DNA of 27,228 bases from JAWLFI01 sp964627995 (GTDB taxonomy: Bacteria > Bacteroidota > Bacteroidia > Chitinophagales > Saprospiraceae), in the NCBI GenBank assembly GCA_964627995.1, contig CAZVLN010000030.1, positions 1-27,228 on the forward strand, written 5' to 3'. The position numbers and the translations under genes were made by a program. Shown one piece after another: positions 7,832 to 16,188 of the stretch; position 1 is the first letter of the stretch, and every line of letters begins with the position of its first letter. A model generated the notes under the pieces. That model did not search any database and was not told where the DNA came from. It worked only from the letters and a program-made list of their open reading frames with translations.

Positions 7832-8887
7832 CTATGCGCGTATATAATATTTTGCTTTCAAAATTGATAAAAGAAGTAAAAACGCCACAAATTGATGCAC
7901 TACACCCCAAAAAACGGGTATACTACCAATAGATAAGATAACAGTAATAACGCCTAAGGCAAATTGAAGCAAAACCAGGATTGCTATACGTTTACTAATA
8001 TTGCGTATTCGATCATCGAAATACTGATAGTACATACGATGAGCAATATATAAAGATAATAAGGCCACAACATAAGCCATAATACGATGAGTCAACTGTA
8101 CTGCAGCTTTAACTGATACAGCAGGTTCGTAATCCATCCAATCGCTCTTTGAAAAAAGCGTTTTTTTATCTAAAGCAGCATAAAAACTATCTGCTTCTAT
8201 AAAAAATGGCCAGTGGGGATGCAATAATCCGGCTCGCATTCCAGCCATGAGTCCACCCCATAAAAATTGAATGCCAAGGATTACCAATAATGCAATTAGT
8301 AGACGGTGAAACACGAGGTTTGACTTGATGCGTTCTCTTGGGGTGCGAACGTATAATAGCGTCCAATATATCGCAGAGACCGTGCAGGCAGCTATAAAAA
8401 GATGAGTTATAAGGTTGTAGGCATTCACCCAGGTACGATCATCATTATTCAAACCGCTGGCTACCATAAACCACCCAAAAATACCAGCAGAGGCTGCAAA
8501 GAGGAAAACAACAATGAGATGATTACGCAGGACCCTATCTATAAGAGATTTTGCAGCAAAGTAAATCAGTGGGATAATAAACACAAACCCCATTAATCGG
8601 GCCCAGAAACGATGAATCCACTCCCAAAAATATATCCACTTGAATTCACTCAAAGTCATATCCGCATGCAAGCGGTCAAACTGTGTTTTAGCTGCAGATT
8701 TATATAAATCAAAAGCTTCTTCCCAAGAGGATTCTGTTAATGGAGGAATAATCCCTTCCACAAGTTCCCATTCAGTAATGCTCAACCCACTATCTGTTAA
8801 ACGAGTTATCCCCCCAATTAACACTTGTATCAAGACCATTCCAAGACCTATCCACAACCAATAAATTATTTTTTTATCGTATCGCAT
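7832..8887 (-). CDS. ctaA: Heme A synthase (COX15/CtaA family)
   Basis: A 351-residue multi-pass membrane protein that oxidises the heme O methyl group to make heme A for cytochrome oxidase. The hallmark IGGITRLTDSGLSITEWE lies just after the first membrane segment. Four histidines sit in or next to membrane segments in EWIHRFWARLMG, LITHLFIAAC, QLTHRIMAYVVA and VVHQFVAFLL, matching the heme-ligand histidines of the family. The length is typical of the longer COX15-type enzyme rather than the Bacillus CtaA form. It is transcribed alone on the minus strand, with an AT-rich gene-free region upstream. No oxidase or ctaB genes are in the window. Confidence 0.93.
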   Translation of the reverse strand: MRYDKKIIYWLWIGLGMVLIQVLIGGITRLTDSGLSITEWELVEGIIPPLTESSWEEAFDLYKSAAKTQFDRLHADMTLSEFKWIYFWEWIHRFWARLMGFVFIIPLIYFAAKSLIDRVLRNHLIVVFLFAASAGIFGWFMVASGLNNDDRTWVNAYNLITHLFIAACTVSAIYWTLLYVRTPRERIKSNLVFHRLLIALLVILGIQFLWGGLMAGMRAGLLHPHWPFFIEADSFYAALDKKTLFSKSDWMDYEPAVSVKAAVQLTHRIMAYVVALLSLYIAHRMYYQYFDDRIRNISKRIAILVLLQFALGVITVILSIGSIPVFWGVVHQFVAFLLLLSILKAKYYIRA

Positions 8888-9518
8888 GTGTTGGTATTAA
8901 CAAGATTTGTTTTTTACAAGGGTCATAGATCTATCATTTTTCCTTGGGATAAAGATACGTCTTCTGTTATCAACAATAATTGACTGTAATAGTATTGATA
9001 TTATATATTTAAATAAAAACTACTCCTATTATTAGTGATGTTAATATGTTGATAAAATATACCGAAAAGAGTTGCACATGCAGTTGCTAAGTTTTTATAA
9101 AGGGAGTTATCTTTTTGAATAGAATAATATCGCTATAAAAACTTGATTTTTGTATAACTTATTAAGGTTGTTAATAAGCATAAATAAAGAATCATTTGAT
9201 AACTTTTTTATGGAAGAGTGTTAAGCAAACGGCTTTCAAAGAGCAGAAATGTTGGATAAAAAGCAGTTATTAAAGTATGTGTTTTTATTGATATACGTAA
9301 AGTATTGATAATACTAATTAGGAATATTTATACCTTTTTGTTCTATATTCTTTCCACATAGTATATAGCTTTAAATATTTATATATAAGCCTATAAATAA
9401 GGGTTTAAAGAATTATAATTTTTATATATGTTAATATCTATGTAAAATTATCTATTTGCATGCATATTCAAAAATGTAGTATAGTAGAAAAAAATTATCC
9501 AATACTAAGAAGATAAGT
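8888..9518. other. AT-rich gene-free region, candidate replication origin (oriC)
   Basis: There are 630 bp with no plausible gene and very high AT content. TTATCAACA at 8967-8975 and its reverse complement TGTTGATAA at 9047-9055 resemble DnaA boxes (family consensus TTATCCACA), and a weaker CTTTCCACA lies at 9350-9358. A TTGATA core (either strand) occurs six times: about 8968, 8995, 9049, 9196, 9288 and 9305. AGTATTGATA is repeated exactly at 8991 and 9301. Two parS sites lie 8-10 kb to the right, and the plus-strand G/C bias reverses between about 8 and 12 kb. This fits an origin, but the boxes are not perfect and no dnaA or unwinding element is proven. Confidence 0.4.
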
Positions 9519-9696
9519 GCGTAAAGGATGTGTAGGGGCCATAGGCGTCGCCCCAAAGTCATTTGGGGTGACCGATAGCCCGGAGCAGCCTGACCCCAGG
9601 CCTGTGTTTTATTTGGGAATTTAAACGACATGGCTTATGATTTTAAGGAGGTATTGTAAACTGCTTTATTAAAGGGCTGGGGGTACGCCCAAAAAA
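9519..9696 (-). repeat. GC-rich dispersed intergenic repeat, copy B (degenerate)
   Basis: This has the same order of conserved blocks as the copy at 339-478: GCGTAAAGGAT at the left, ATAGCCCG and GACCCC inside, and GGGGTACGCCCAAAAAA at 9680-9696 (15 of 17 bases equal to the left copy). It contains a strong hairpin CCCCAAA (9551-9557) / TTTGGGG (9562-9568), extended by GTC/GAC. An AT-rich segment of about 70 bp separates the middle block from the right end. No coding frame is supported. Confidence 0.5.
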
Positions 9697-9731
9697 TAAA
9701 AAAGCGCCTACAGAATTGAATCCATAGGCGC
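9691..9731 (-). terminator. Rho-independent terminator of the Omp28-like gene
   Basis: On the minus strand, GCGCCTA (9731-9725) pairs with TAGGCGC (9710-9704), followed by a U-tract (A-rich plus-strand run 9691-9703). It lies 28 bp after the stop codon of the gene at 9759-11789 and overlaps the right end of the GC-rich repeat. Confidence 0.8.
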
Positions 9732-9758
9732 CGATTTTATAGAAGGATACTATTTATC

Positions 9759-11789
9759 TTATCGCGTAAGTACGAAAGGTATTGTTTGTGTGCCTTCTGA
9801 AGTCGTGAAAACAATGCGGTACATGCCATTACTTTGCTGACCTAGCCTTAGAGGCATGCGATATGTTCCTGCGGGGAACTCGCGGTCTGCAATGGTATGC
9901 GTGGGCTGTCCCATGGCATTATATAAACTAATATTCATACGCTGACGTTCTGTAACTTCAAATTGAAGCGTACTTTGACCAGCACTAGGGTTTGGATAAA
10001 CTGTTGGCTCTTGATCAAAAATAGTGAGGTCAACGCTACTTATAATTTCAGCACCTTCGGCTTTAATATTATCTAGATATAGATTATTTCCCCAGGCAGA
10101 TATCGCTTCAAACTTAAAGAGTGCAGAGCTTGCTCCAGGCTCTACTTCAATGGTGATACTATCTGTAGCCCACTGGTTAGCAGTAGGAATAAAGAATGGA
10201 TTAACGGGAGTTGTGGTACTTAATTCGGCTCCACCTTTTGCATAAACTCGAGTCCAATTTTCTCCACAGTCATATGAAATATAACCTTCTAGACCATCAT
10301 TACTAGGTGGTTGGTCATACTGAGCATGTGCTCTATCGAAACTTACTATTAGTTCAGAAGCATCCGGATCAATCGTGAATTCACGAGCTAGAACAATTTC
10401 TCCCCTATTTGCTCCTGCGGTAGCAGGATTCCATTGGTAAAAATTAACCCATATTGATTGCTCACTATTACCATAACCTCCTGTCGCAGCGGGTGCATTT
10501 TGAAAGCTGTTTCTAGAAACAACAGCCATAAATGTTCCAGGATTATCTAAAATAATTCCTTCAGGTGCGGTAGTATTTACCGGATCCGTTTCTAAGGAAT
10601 AAGATATTTCTGTTTCATCTGTTTGTTCCGCAGCTTGGGCAGAAATAGTTTCTGATACAGTTCCGAGTGTATTTACTAAACGAGCACCCATATCTCCATT
10701 TACATTGTCGATGGAGAAAGTAAAATTAGATAAGCCTCCTTCTAGTTCTACTGGATCCAAAGTAATTGTGCGACTTGCTCCTGCTTCCAGGGTGTCAGTT
10801 ATAGTCTCAGTAAATGCAGGACTACCATTATTATTTAGGACTATATCGTATTGTGAAATAGGTGCTGCTCCTTCATTACTTACTTCAATTGCACCATTGA
10901 ATAGTCGGTCACACAATCCTCCTTCTACATCACTTGTATTTTGGCCGAAAGCCATATTGGGATAGATGGTAGGAACGGGAAGGCGATCTGTTTGACCAGC
11001 ATTATAAATAGTTCTATTCGTTTGGCTTTGTACAAAAGCAACAAATGATAATTCACCAAGATTGTACAAGTAATCAGGTAACATGACATCCACATCAAAA
11101 GTTACTGATGTATCTGCGGGTATTTCTCCTATTTCAATACCTTGTGCAGAAGGATACATTTTACGCATAACATCATAAAAATCGGCTTCGTTAGTAGATC
11201 CTGGAGGTTGAGGCCATTCATTTTCTTTTTCTACTAATAGTACAAAAAGTCGACTGTCATCTGTAAAAGCCAAGGTATCTACATTTGTAAGCGTTACGGA
11301 AACAGAACCCATTTCATCAAAATTGGGTATGCTGGCTGTAACCTCAACACCTATTGTTGTAGGTACAGATGCGGCGTAATCTAATACGGCCTGATTATAT
11401 CCGTACGGACCTCCATTGTAACCATTTCCTTGAGGATCAATCCATGTACTTAATCCACCGCCTCCATAGTTATTGTCTGGAACTTCTCCATCAATAGTAG
11501 CTGTAGGAACACCATTTATTTCATTATATACCGCCAGGCGCGTTGTAACTTCTCCTGGATTTTGCTGATTATACGGGTCAAATCCTGGGAAAGCAGTCTG
11601 GTATTTTATCGGAATAACCTTGTCGGTATTTTGAAATAATAGAGCATTAAAGGCTGGGTTTTGCCCAGCGCAAGGTGCGCAAGAAGCATTGGTAAATTCT
11701 TCTACGATGACCATTCGGTCAACTTGTTGGGAAAATAAAAATCCCGACATCATAGTAAGAAAAAGGGTAAAGAGTAAGGGTCTAAGCAT
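9759..11789 (-). CDS. Secreted Omp28-like protein with T9SS sorting domain
   Basis: A 676-residue protein with a signal peptide (residues 1-20, ending FLFSQQ). An Omp28-like thioredoxin-fold region follows: VEEFTNASCAPCAGQ with C37-A-P-C40, then FPGFDPYNQQNPGEV and NGVPTATIDGE. The middle is Ig/CARDB-like beta-sandwich (around residues 290-390) and a jelly-roll region (about 410-590). The C-terminus is a type A T9SS sorting domain beginning EPTVYPNPSAGQ and ending NGMYRIVFTTSEG, so the protein should be exported to the cell surface by the type IX system. A CXXC thioredoxin-like site suggests redox or disulfide chemistry, but the family has no firm role. It is monocistronic, with its own terminator at 9691-9731. 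Confidence 0.85.
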   Translation of the reverse strand: MLRPLLFTLFLTMMSGFLFSQQVDRMVIVEEFTNASCAPCAGQNPAFNALLFQNTDKVIPIKYQTAFPGFDPYNQQNPGEVTTRLAVYNEINGVPTATIDGEVPDNNYGGGGLSTWIDPQGNGYNGGPYGYNQAVLDYAASVPTTIGVEVTASIPNFDEMGSVSVTLTNVDTLAFTDDSRLFVLLVEKENEWPQPPGSTNEADFYDVMRKMYPSAQGIEIGEIPADTSVTFDVDVMLPDYLYNLGELSFVAFVQSQTNRTIYNAGQTDRLPVPTIYPNMAFGQNTSDVEGGLCDRLFNGAIEVSNEGAAPISQYDIVLNNNGSPAFTETITDTLEAGASRTITLDPVELEGGLSNFTFSIDNVNGDMGARLVNTLGTVSETISAQAAEQTDETEISYSLETDPVNTTAPEGIILDNPGTFMAVVSRNSFQNAPAATGGYGNSEQSIWVNFYQWNPATAGANRGEIVLAREFTIDPDASELIVSFDRAHAQYDQPPSNDGLEGYISYDCGENWTRVYAKGGAELSTTTPVNPFFIPTANQWATDSITIEVEPGASSALFKFEAISAWGNNLYLDNIKAEGAEIISSVDLTIFDQEPTVYPNPSAGQSTLQFEVTERQRMNISLYNAMGQPTHTIADREFPAGTYRMPLRLGQQSNGMYRIVFTTSEGTQTIPFVLTR

Positions 11790-12056
11790 GTGTTTGTTTT
11801 TTGTTAGGTTATCTTATAAATCTAAAAGTAAGGAAAAATTTGTGTTAAACGTAGGTTACCTTTATTTATTTGAATACTAAACCCAAAGCAGACTGCAAAA
11901 ATGTCCTGAAGTATACAACAGATTGGATTTTAAATTAAAGAAAAGAAAGTATGTTTTACCGCGTTTTCATCCTATTTTTTCTTTTCTTGATTTTGAGAAT
12001 ATGGTAGATATGGAAGTATGGTCAGAAATCTAGCGAAGCCTGGGGTATGCTTTTAT
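11790..12056. other. Intergenic, no gene seen
   Basis: AT-rich sequence upstream of the Omp28-like gene. On the minus strand, TACTTTTA near 11824-11831 is close to the -7 consensus TAnnTTTG and could serve that gene. Otherwise no coding or RNA feature is recognised. Confidence 0.4.
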
Positions 12057-12262
12057 GGGCCTACCCCCGAGGCGGCGCCTCCGGAGCCGCTCGAGGGTCG
12101 CTACGCTTCGCCACTCGTTCCGTTTTTCTCCTTCATCACGCAATAGCGCGATTCCGGAGCGTCACTCGGTCCTTCTTCCTCGAGATCCCTTTCAGCGATC
12201 CTCGGGAATCGGACTACCGCGCGCCTTAGGGCGCAGCGGGATGGCTGCGCATCGCTAGTCCG
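12057..12262 (+). repeat. GC-rich dispersed intergenic repeat, copy C
   Basis: A GC-rich island begins GGGCCTACCCCCGAGG and ends in a foldable 53-bp block. CGGACTA (12210-12216) pairs with TAGTCCG (12256-12262), enclosing GCGCC/GGCGC (12221-12225 and 12230-12234) or, alternatively, GCAGC/GCTGC (12233-12237 and 12244-12248). Several overlapping frames cross it but none resembles a protein. It belongs by style with the patches at 339, 9519 and 26508, though similarity is weaker. It lies directly upstream of the polyketide cluster. Confidence 0.4.
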
Positions 12263-12376
12263 GGGAAAAGAGGATAATGAGACTGATCTTAAAATATTGA
12301 ATTTTTGGCTTTTTATGTCTGCAGAATCGGGTGAAGTCGCCAACAAAGATGCTTTGAAATTGATTACCTTGGTAAA

Positions 12377-13492
12377 ATGTATGACCTCATTATTATAGGA
12401 GCCGGCTTATCGGGCCTGAGTACTGCCCTCGCTTGCAAAAGCCCTGGATTTTCTATACTTATTCTGGAGAAAGGGAGTATGCCACGCCACAAAGTATGTG
12501 GGGAATACCTTTCCGCGGAAGTGCTCCCTCTTTTAGAGTCATGGGGAATGGATTTGGAACACCGTCCCCGGGTGAATCGAGCCTTACTTTCTGCGCCCAA
12601 TGGATCGTTTACAGAAGTTGATTTACCTCTTGGAGGTATTGGTGTGAGTCGCTACTATTTGGATGGAAAATTGATTGATATAGCTGTTGACAGAGGGGTT
12701 GAGGTACATACGGAAGAGCCTGTTCGGAAAGTCGTAAGAAATGGGACCTTTTTTCAGATCGAATCAAGTAAAGCACAGTATGAGGCAAAGTGGATTGTAA
12801 GCTGTCACGGAAAGTCACGACCCTCGTTTTTTATGGATCACAAACCCTCAAACCAAGAAAAATATATGGGGGTGAAGCAGTACTACAAGCTAGATTTTCC
12901 TAATCAACTGGTTGCTTTGCATAGTTTTCGAGGAGGATACGGCGGTGCTGTACTAGTTGAAAATGGCTGGGTTGATATGGCTTTCATGATCAAACAATCT
13001 GTCTTTATGGAATATAAAAACATAGATAAAGTGATGGAAGCGGTCTTGTATAGTAATCCGTGGATGAAAAAGTTGATTACTGACGGGGAAGCGATGTGGG
13101 AACAACCTAAAGCGGTTTCTAATTTTACCCTGGGCGAAAAGAATTCTAACTTATTACAAGCGTTAACGGCCGGAGATGCGCGCGCGATGATTCCGCCGGC
13201 AAGTGGAAATGGGATGGCGATGGCTCTACTCAGTGGAGCCATGCTGGGAAATAAAATTAAAGAAGGGGTTGAGTATGGAAAATCCTGGATGGAGGTAGAA
13301 AACGCATATTCTAAACAGTGGAAGGCTTATTTTGGAAACCGTTTATGGTGGGGTAAACATATTCAGGGGCTGATGGAACGGCCGGAAAGGGCTAATCTTG
13401 CCATGAGACTGATGAAATACTCAGATTGGATTCTGCGGAGTACCATACGGCTGACTCATGGATCCCCGGAACGCGTAAAAGAATTATTATGA
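12377..13492 (+). CDS. FAD-dependent oxidoreductase, geranylgeranyl-reductase-like
   Basis: A 371-residue flavoprotein. The N-terminal Rossmann motif is G8-A-G10-L-S-G13 in LIIIGAGLSGLSTALA, followed by LILEKGSMPRHKVCGEYLS. The PRHKVCGE segment is typical of the geranylgeranyl reductase and related flavoprotein group. The second FAD motif, LTAGDARAMIPPASGNGMAM, lies near residues 260-280. It is the first gene of the type III PKS cluster and overlaps the methyltransferase start by 4 bp (ATGA). By context it probably hydroxylates, oxidises or reduces the polyketide ring, comparable to the flavoprotein SrsC in the Streptomyces phenolic-lipid pathway. Whether it acts as monooxygenase, dehydrogenase or reductase cannot be told from sequence. 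Confidence 0.85.
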   Translation: MYDLIIIGAGLSGLSTALACKSPGFSILILEKGSMPRHKVCGEYLSAEVLPLLESWGMDLEHRPRVNRALLSAPNGSFTEVDLPLGGIGVSRYYLDGKLIDIAVDRGVEVHTEEPVRKVVRNGTFFQIESSKAQYEAKWIVSCHGKSRPSFFMDHKPSNQEKYMGVKQYYKLDFPNQLVALHSFRGGYGGAVLVENGWVDMAFMIKQSVFMEYKNIDKVMEAVLYSNPWMKKLITDGEAMWEQPKAVSNFTLGEKNSNLLQALTAGDARAMIPPASGNGMAMALLSGAMLGNKIKEGVEYGKSWMEVENAYSKQWKAYFGNRLWWGKHIQGLMERPERANLAMRLMKYSDWILRSTIRLTHGSPERVKELL

Positions 13493-14202
13493 ATTGGAAT
13501 GAACGGTCTAGGGAGGTGGAGGAAATGGACGATCTCGACATGTCAGGAGAGCGTCTGGAACAAACACTTAAAGACTTGTCGAAAGTCCATCGCTGGTTGG
13601 GCGGCCATCAGCTAAGCAGTCAACTGCTGGATAAACTATGGCAAAGGGATAAAAGTATTCAACGGATAGTAGACTTTGGGTGTGGAGGTGGTGATAGTTT
13701 GTTTAGTATGTATGATTGGAGTCAGAAAAAGGGAAGAGATATTCAATTCAAAGGAATGGACGCCAATGCCTCCATTGTGCATTACGCGCAAGAAAAAGCC
13801 GGGAAAAGAGCAATCGAATTTCACCAGGGAGATATTTTTTCAAAGGAAAACATACAAGCATGCAGTCCCGCAGATGTGGCTCTTTTTTCCCTATTTCTAC
13901 ATCATTTTTCTGAAGAAGAAATTCAGGATATTTTCAAAAGTTGTTCAAATTTAGGAATTCGTTATATTGTTATCACTGATCTTCAGCGATCTAAATGGGC
14001 TTATCGCTTATTTAAGCTGGCAACTAAACTAGTATCATTCTCAGAAATGGCCCGAGAAGATGGATTGTTATCCATTCAAAAAGGGTTTCATCGCGAGGAA
14101 CTAAAGGAATTATTAGCCAACAGTCCTTATTGTAATATTCACGATTTGAAATGGAAGTGGGCTTTTCGCTATGTGGTAATTGCTGAATTGGAGGGAAGAT
14201 GA
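13489..14202 (+). CDS. Class I SAM-dependent methyltransferase
   Basis: A 237-residue protein. The frame is open from 13426, but the ATG at 13489 gives an ATGA overlap with the oxidoreductase stop and a sensible N-terminus (MNWNERSREVEEMDD), so I chose it. Motif I is VDFGCGGGDSLF (about residues 60-71), the acidic ribose-binding residue is in FKGMDANASIV, and motif II-III regions are in HQGDIF and VALFSLFLHHFSEEE. Small-molecule O- or C-methyltransferases of this kind are common partners of type III PKS enzymes (compare SrsB, BpsB). Its stop overlaps the SGNH hydrolase start by 4 bp. The likely substrate is the hydroxylated polyketide product. Confidence 0.85.
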   Translation: MNWNERSREVEEMDDLDMSGERLEQTLKDLSKVHRWLGGHQLSSQLLDKLWQRDKSIQRIVDFGCGGGDSLFSMYDWSQKKGRDIQFKGMDANASIVHYAQEKAGKRAIEFHQGDIFSKENIQACSPADVALFSLFLHHFSEEEIQDIFKSCSNLGIRYIVITDLQRSKWAYRLFKLATKLVSFSEMAREDGLLSIQKGFHREELKELLANSPYCNIHDLKWKWAFRYVVIAELEGR

Positions 14203-15020
14203 TTTCAGAAGATATCAAGTATTACCTTAGTTCCGTTTTTATCCTACCGCTGCTTCCTCTATTGTATTTTCAGGGAAAACGCTTACGAAAGGAGATTCCT
14301 ACCTTACCTGAAGCTACACGACCTACAGGACACGTATCAGGCGATGGAGAAACGAAACGGGTACTTCGGTTACTAGCCATAGGGGAGAGCACCATAGCAG
14401 GGGTCGGAGTAGGAAGTCATGCAGATGCATTTACAGGTATCGTAAGTAAAGAACTTTCGAAAGAGTTGAACGTGAATATAGAGTGGAATGTCTATGCCAA
14501 AAGCGGCTATACTGTCCGGAATATTAAGCAGGAGGTACTTCCAAAGATACAAGAAAATAAGGTTGATCTTCTTTTTTTAGGTGTGGGAGCGAATGATGCT
14601 TTTCAACTAAATAGTCCGGGCAGATGGATAAAAGATATTCGAGAATGTATACGAATTTTACAGGAAGACCATCCAAATGCCATCATTGTCTGTCTTAACT
14701 TGCCGCCCATCAAAGAGTTTCCAGCCTTTTCTCCATTGATGAAATTTATCACAGGTAATTTGATAAAATGGTATGAGCAAGCATTGCGGCGTCAAACCCA
14801 GAACATAAACAAAGTATATTTTTTATATAAGCCTATTCGTATTCGAGAATGGCTTGAAAAAAGACCAAACAGTCAATTGCAATATGCAGATTTTTTTAGT
14901 GATGGCTTACATCCTTCTCAATTGACTCATGAACTATGGGCTAAAGAAATTTGCAGACGGTTGCTCGAACAGAAAGAATATAAAGAAAGAGTGGAAAGCG
15001 TAACAGCAAATAGGACGTAG
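14199..15020 (+). CDS. Membrane-anchored SGNH/GDSL hydrolase
   Basis: A 273-residue protein. A membrane segment near residues 6-24 (SSVFILPLLPLLYF) precedes a basic stretch and the catalytic domain. Block I is LLAIGESTIAGVGVG with the nucleophile Ser in GES, a change from the usual GDS. Block III is FLGVGANDAF, and block V is SDGLHPSQLTHELW with the catalytic Asp and His. These point to an esterase or thioesterase/acyltransferase of the SGNH fold. It sits inside the PKS cluster with a 4-bp overlap upstream, so it could release, hydrolyse or transfer the lipid product at the membrane. The side on which the domain faces is not certain. Confidence 0.85.
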   Translation: MISEDIKYYLSSVFILPLLPLLYFQGKRLRKEIPTLPEATRPTGHVSGDGETKRVLRLLAIGESTIAGVGVGSHADAFTGIVSKELSKELNVNIEWNVYAKSGYTVRNIKQEVLPKIQENKVDLLFLGVGANDAFQLNSPGRWIKDIRECIRILQEDHPNAIIVCLNLPPIKEFPAFSPLMKFITGNLIKWYEQALRRQTQNINKVYFLYKPIRIREWLEKRPNSQLQYADFFSDGLHPSQLTHELWAKEICRRLLEQKEYKERVESVTANRT

Positions 15021-15094
15021 GGGATGAACTTAGCAAGGTTAAAAAGGTCTTATATTTTAGAGCTTGACATCTGGTCAGGTCATAATTTCTTGTA

Positions 15095-15118
15095 TATTGA
15101 GTATTGGAATACTCAATA
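15095..15118. promoter_or_regulatory. Perfect interrupted palindrome upstream of the type III PKS
   Basis: The 11-bp arms TATTGAGTATT (15095-15105) and AATACTCAATA (15108-15118) are perfect reverse complements with a GG spacer. The palindrome ends 11 bp before the PKS ATG at 15130, inside the only real gap (109 bp) of the cluster. It could be an operator for a dimeric repressor or an mRNA hairpin that masks the start codon. A possible -7 box TATATTTT lies at 15051-15058 (one mismatch to TAnnTTTG). Confidence 0.6.
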
Positions 15119-15129
15119 GTAATAATAAT

Positions 15130-16188
15130 ATGTCGACAGACGCAAGAATCATAGGAACAGCTACAACGGTCCCGCCGTATACGAAATCTACGGAAGAAAT
15201 ATTAGCGTATCTCGACACCTTTTTAGAGGGTCAAGAAAAGCGGTTTCGAGATAAAATAAAACGCATATTCAAATATGCACAAGTTGACCGTCGTTATGCA
15301 ATCATGCCAGCCGAAGAGGTTTTTCAACCCATGTCATTTAGTGAGAAAAACCAGCGGTATGTAAAGGCAACAAAAGTAATGGCCCGCGAAGTATTACAAA
15401 AAGCACTGGACGATGCTCAGATTGACGGAAAGGAACTCGATTATATAATTACCGTGAGTTGCACGGGGTTCATGATACCCTCTGTCGATGCTTATCTGAT
15501 AAATGAGATGGGCTTAACCCAGGATATTGTTCGCTTACCAGTAACGGAAATGGGATGCGTAGGCGGTATTTCGGGAATGATTTATGCGCAGAAATTTTTA
15601 GAGTCCAACCCCGGGGCAAAAGCAGCTGTGGTGGCTGTCGAGTCACCCTCCGCGACCTTTCAGCGCACAGACTTTTCCATGACAAACATGGTTAGTGCAG
15701 CGATTTTTGGAGATGGAGCGGCTGCAGTTATTTTGAGTTCCGATGATGGGCCAGGACCTGTAATACAGGACAGTGGGATGTATCATTTTTATAATGAAAC
15801 AGAAATGATGGGGTTTGAAGTAGTAGATCGGGGATTTCAAATGGTGCTTGACGTGGAAGTGCCGGAAAAAATAGCCGAAAAGTTTGATGATATTTTAATC
15901 CCATTTCTACGAGAGAATCAAATGGACGTATCAGATGTAGATCATTTAATCTTTCATCCCGGAGGGAAAAAGATTATCAATCAAGTAGAGGCTCTATTCA
16001 AAGAGAAAGGAAAGAATATAGAACATACGAAGGCCGTGCTTCGAAATTATGGAAACATGTCAAGTGCCACGGTATTATTTGTATTAGACGCCTTTCGGAA
16101 AGAGGGCGTTCAGGCAGGAGACACGGGTCTAATGCTAAGTTTTGGTCCAGGGTTTACTGCGCAACGGATACTTTTGAAATGGAGGTAG
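15130..16188 (+). CDS. Type III polyketide synthase (chalcone synthase-like)
   Basis: A 352-residue enzyme. The frame is open from 15064, but that start lies before the palindrome. The ATG at 15130 gives the normal N-terminus MSTDARIIGTATTVPP. The thiolase-fold triad is complete: Cys143 in VTEMGCVGGISG, His276 in LIFHPGGKK and Asn309 in NYGNMSSATV. GFGPG-type closure is seen as SFGPGFTAQRILL. Such enzymes extend an acyl-CoA (or carrier-bound) starter with malonyl-CoA and cyclise it to resorcinols, pyrones or phloroglucinols. The neighbouring ketosynthase, dehydratase and enoyl reductase suggest a specialised fatty starter, as in alkylresorcinol pathways. Its last 10 bp overlap the enoyl reductase gene. 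Confidence 0.93.
   Translation: MSTDARIIGTATTVPPYTKSTEEILAYLDTFLEGQEKRFRDKIKRIFKYAQVDRRYAIMPAEEVFQPMSFSEKNQRYVKATKVMAREVLQKALDDAQIDGKELDYIITVSCTGFMIPSVDAYLINEMGLTQDIVRLPVTEMGCVGGISGMIYAQKFLESNPGAKAAVVAVESPSATFQRTDFSMTNMVSAAIFGDGAAAVILSSDDGPGPVIQDSGMYHFYNETEMMGFEVVDRGFQMVLDVEVPEKIAEKFDDILIPFLRENQMDVSDVDHLIFHPGGKKIINQVEALFKEKGKNIEHTKAVLRNYGNMSSATVLFVLDAFRKEGVQAGDTGLMLSFGPGFTAQRILLKWR

Noticed and set aside
12101..12346. Overlapping frames on both strands in the GC-rich island upstream of the PKS cluster
   Set aside because: Composition follows the repeat and no frame has recognisable motifs or a matching start context.
12315..12398. 27-codon upstream frame overlapping the start of the FAD oxidoreductase gene
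   Set aside because: It could be a leader peptide, but it has no attenuator-like codons or hairpin, and such short frames are common by chance.
15064..15081. Sigma70-like TTGACA/CATAAT pair before the PKS gene
   Set aside because: The two hexamers are only 11 bp apart, too short for a functional pair, and Bacteroidota use a different consensus.
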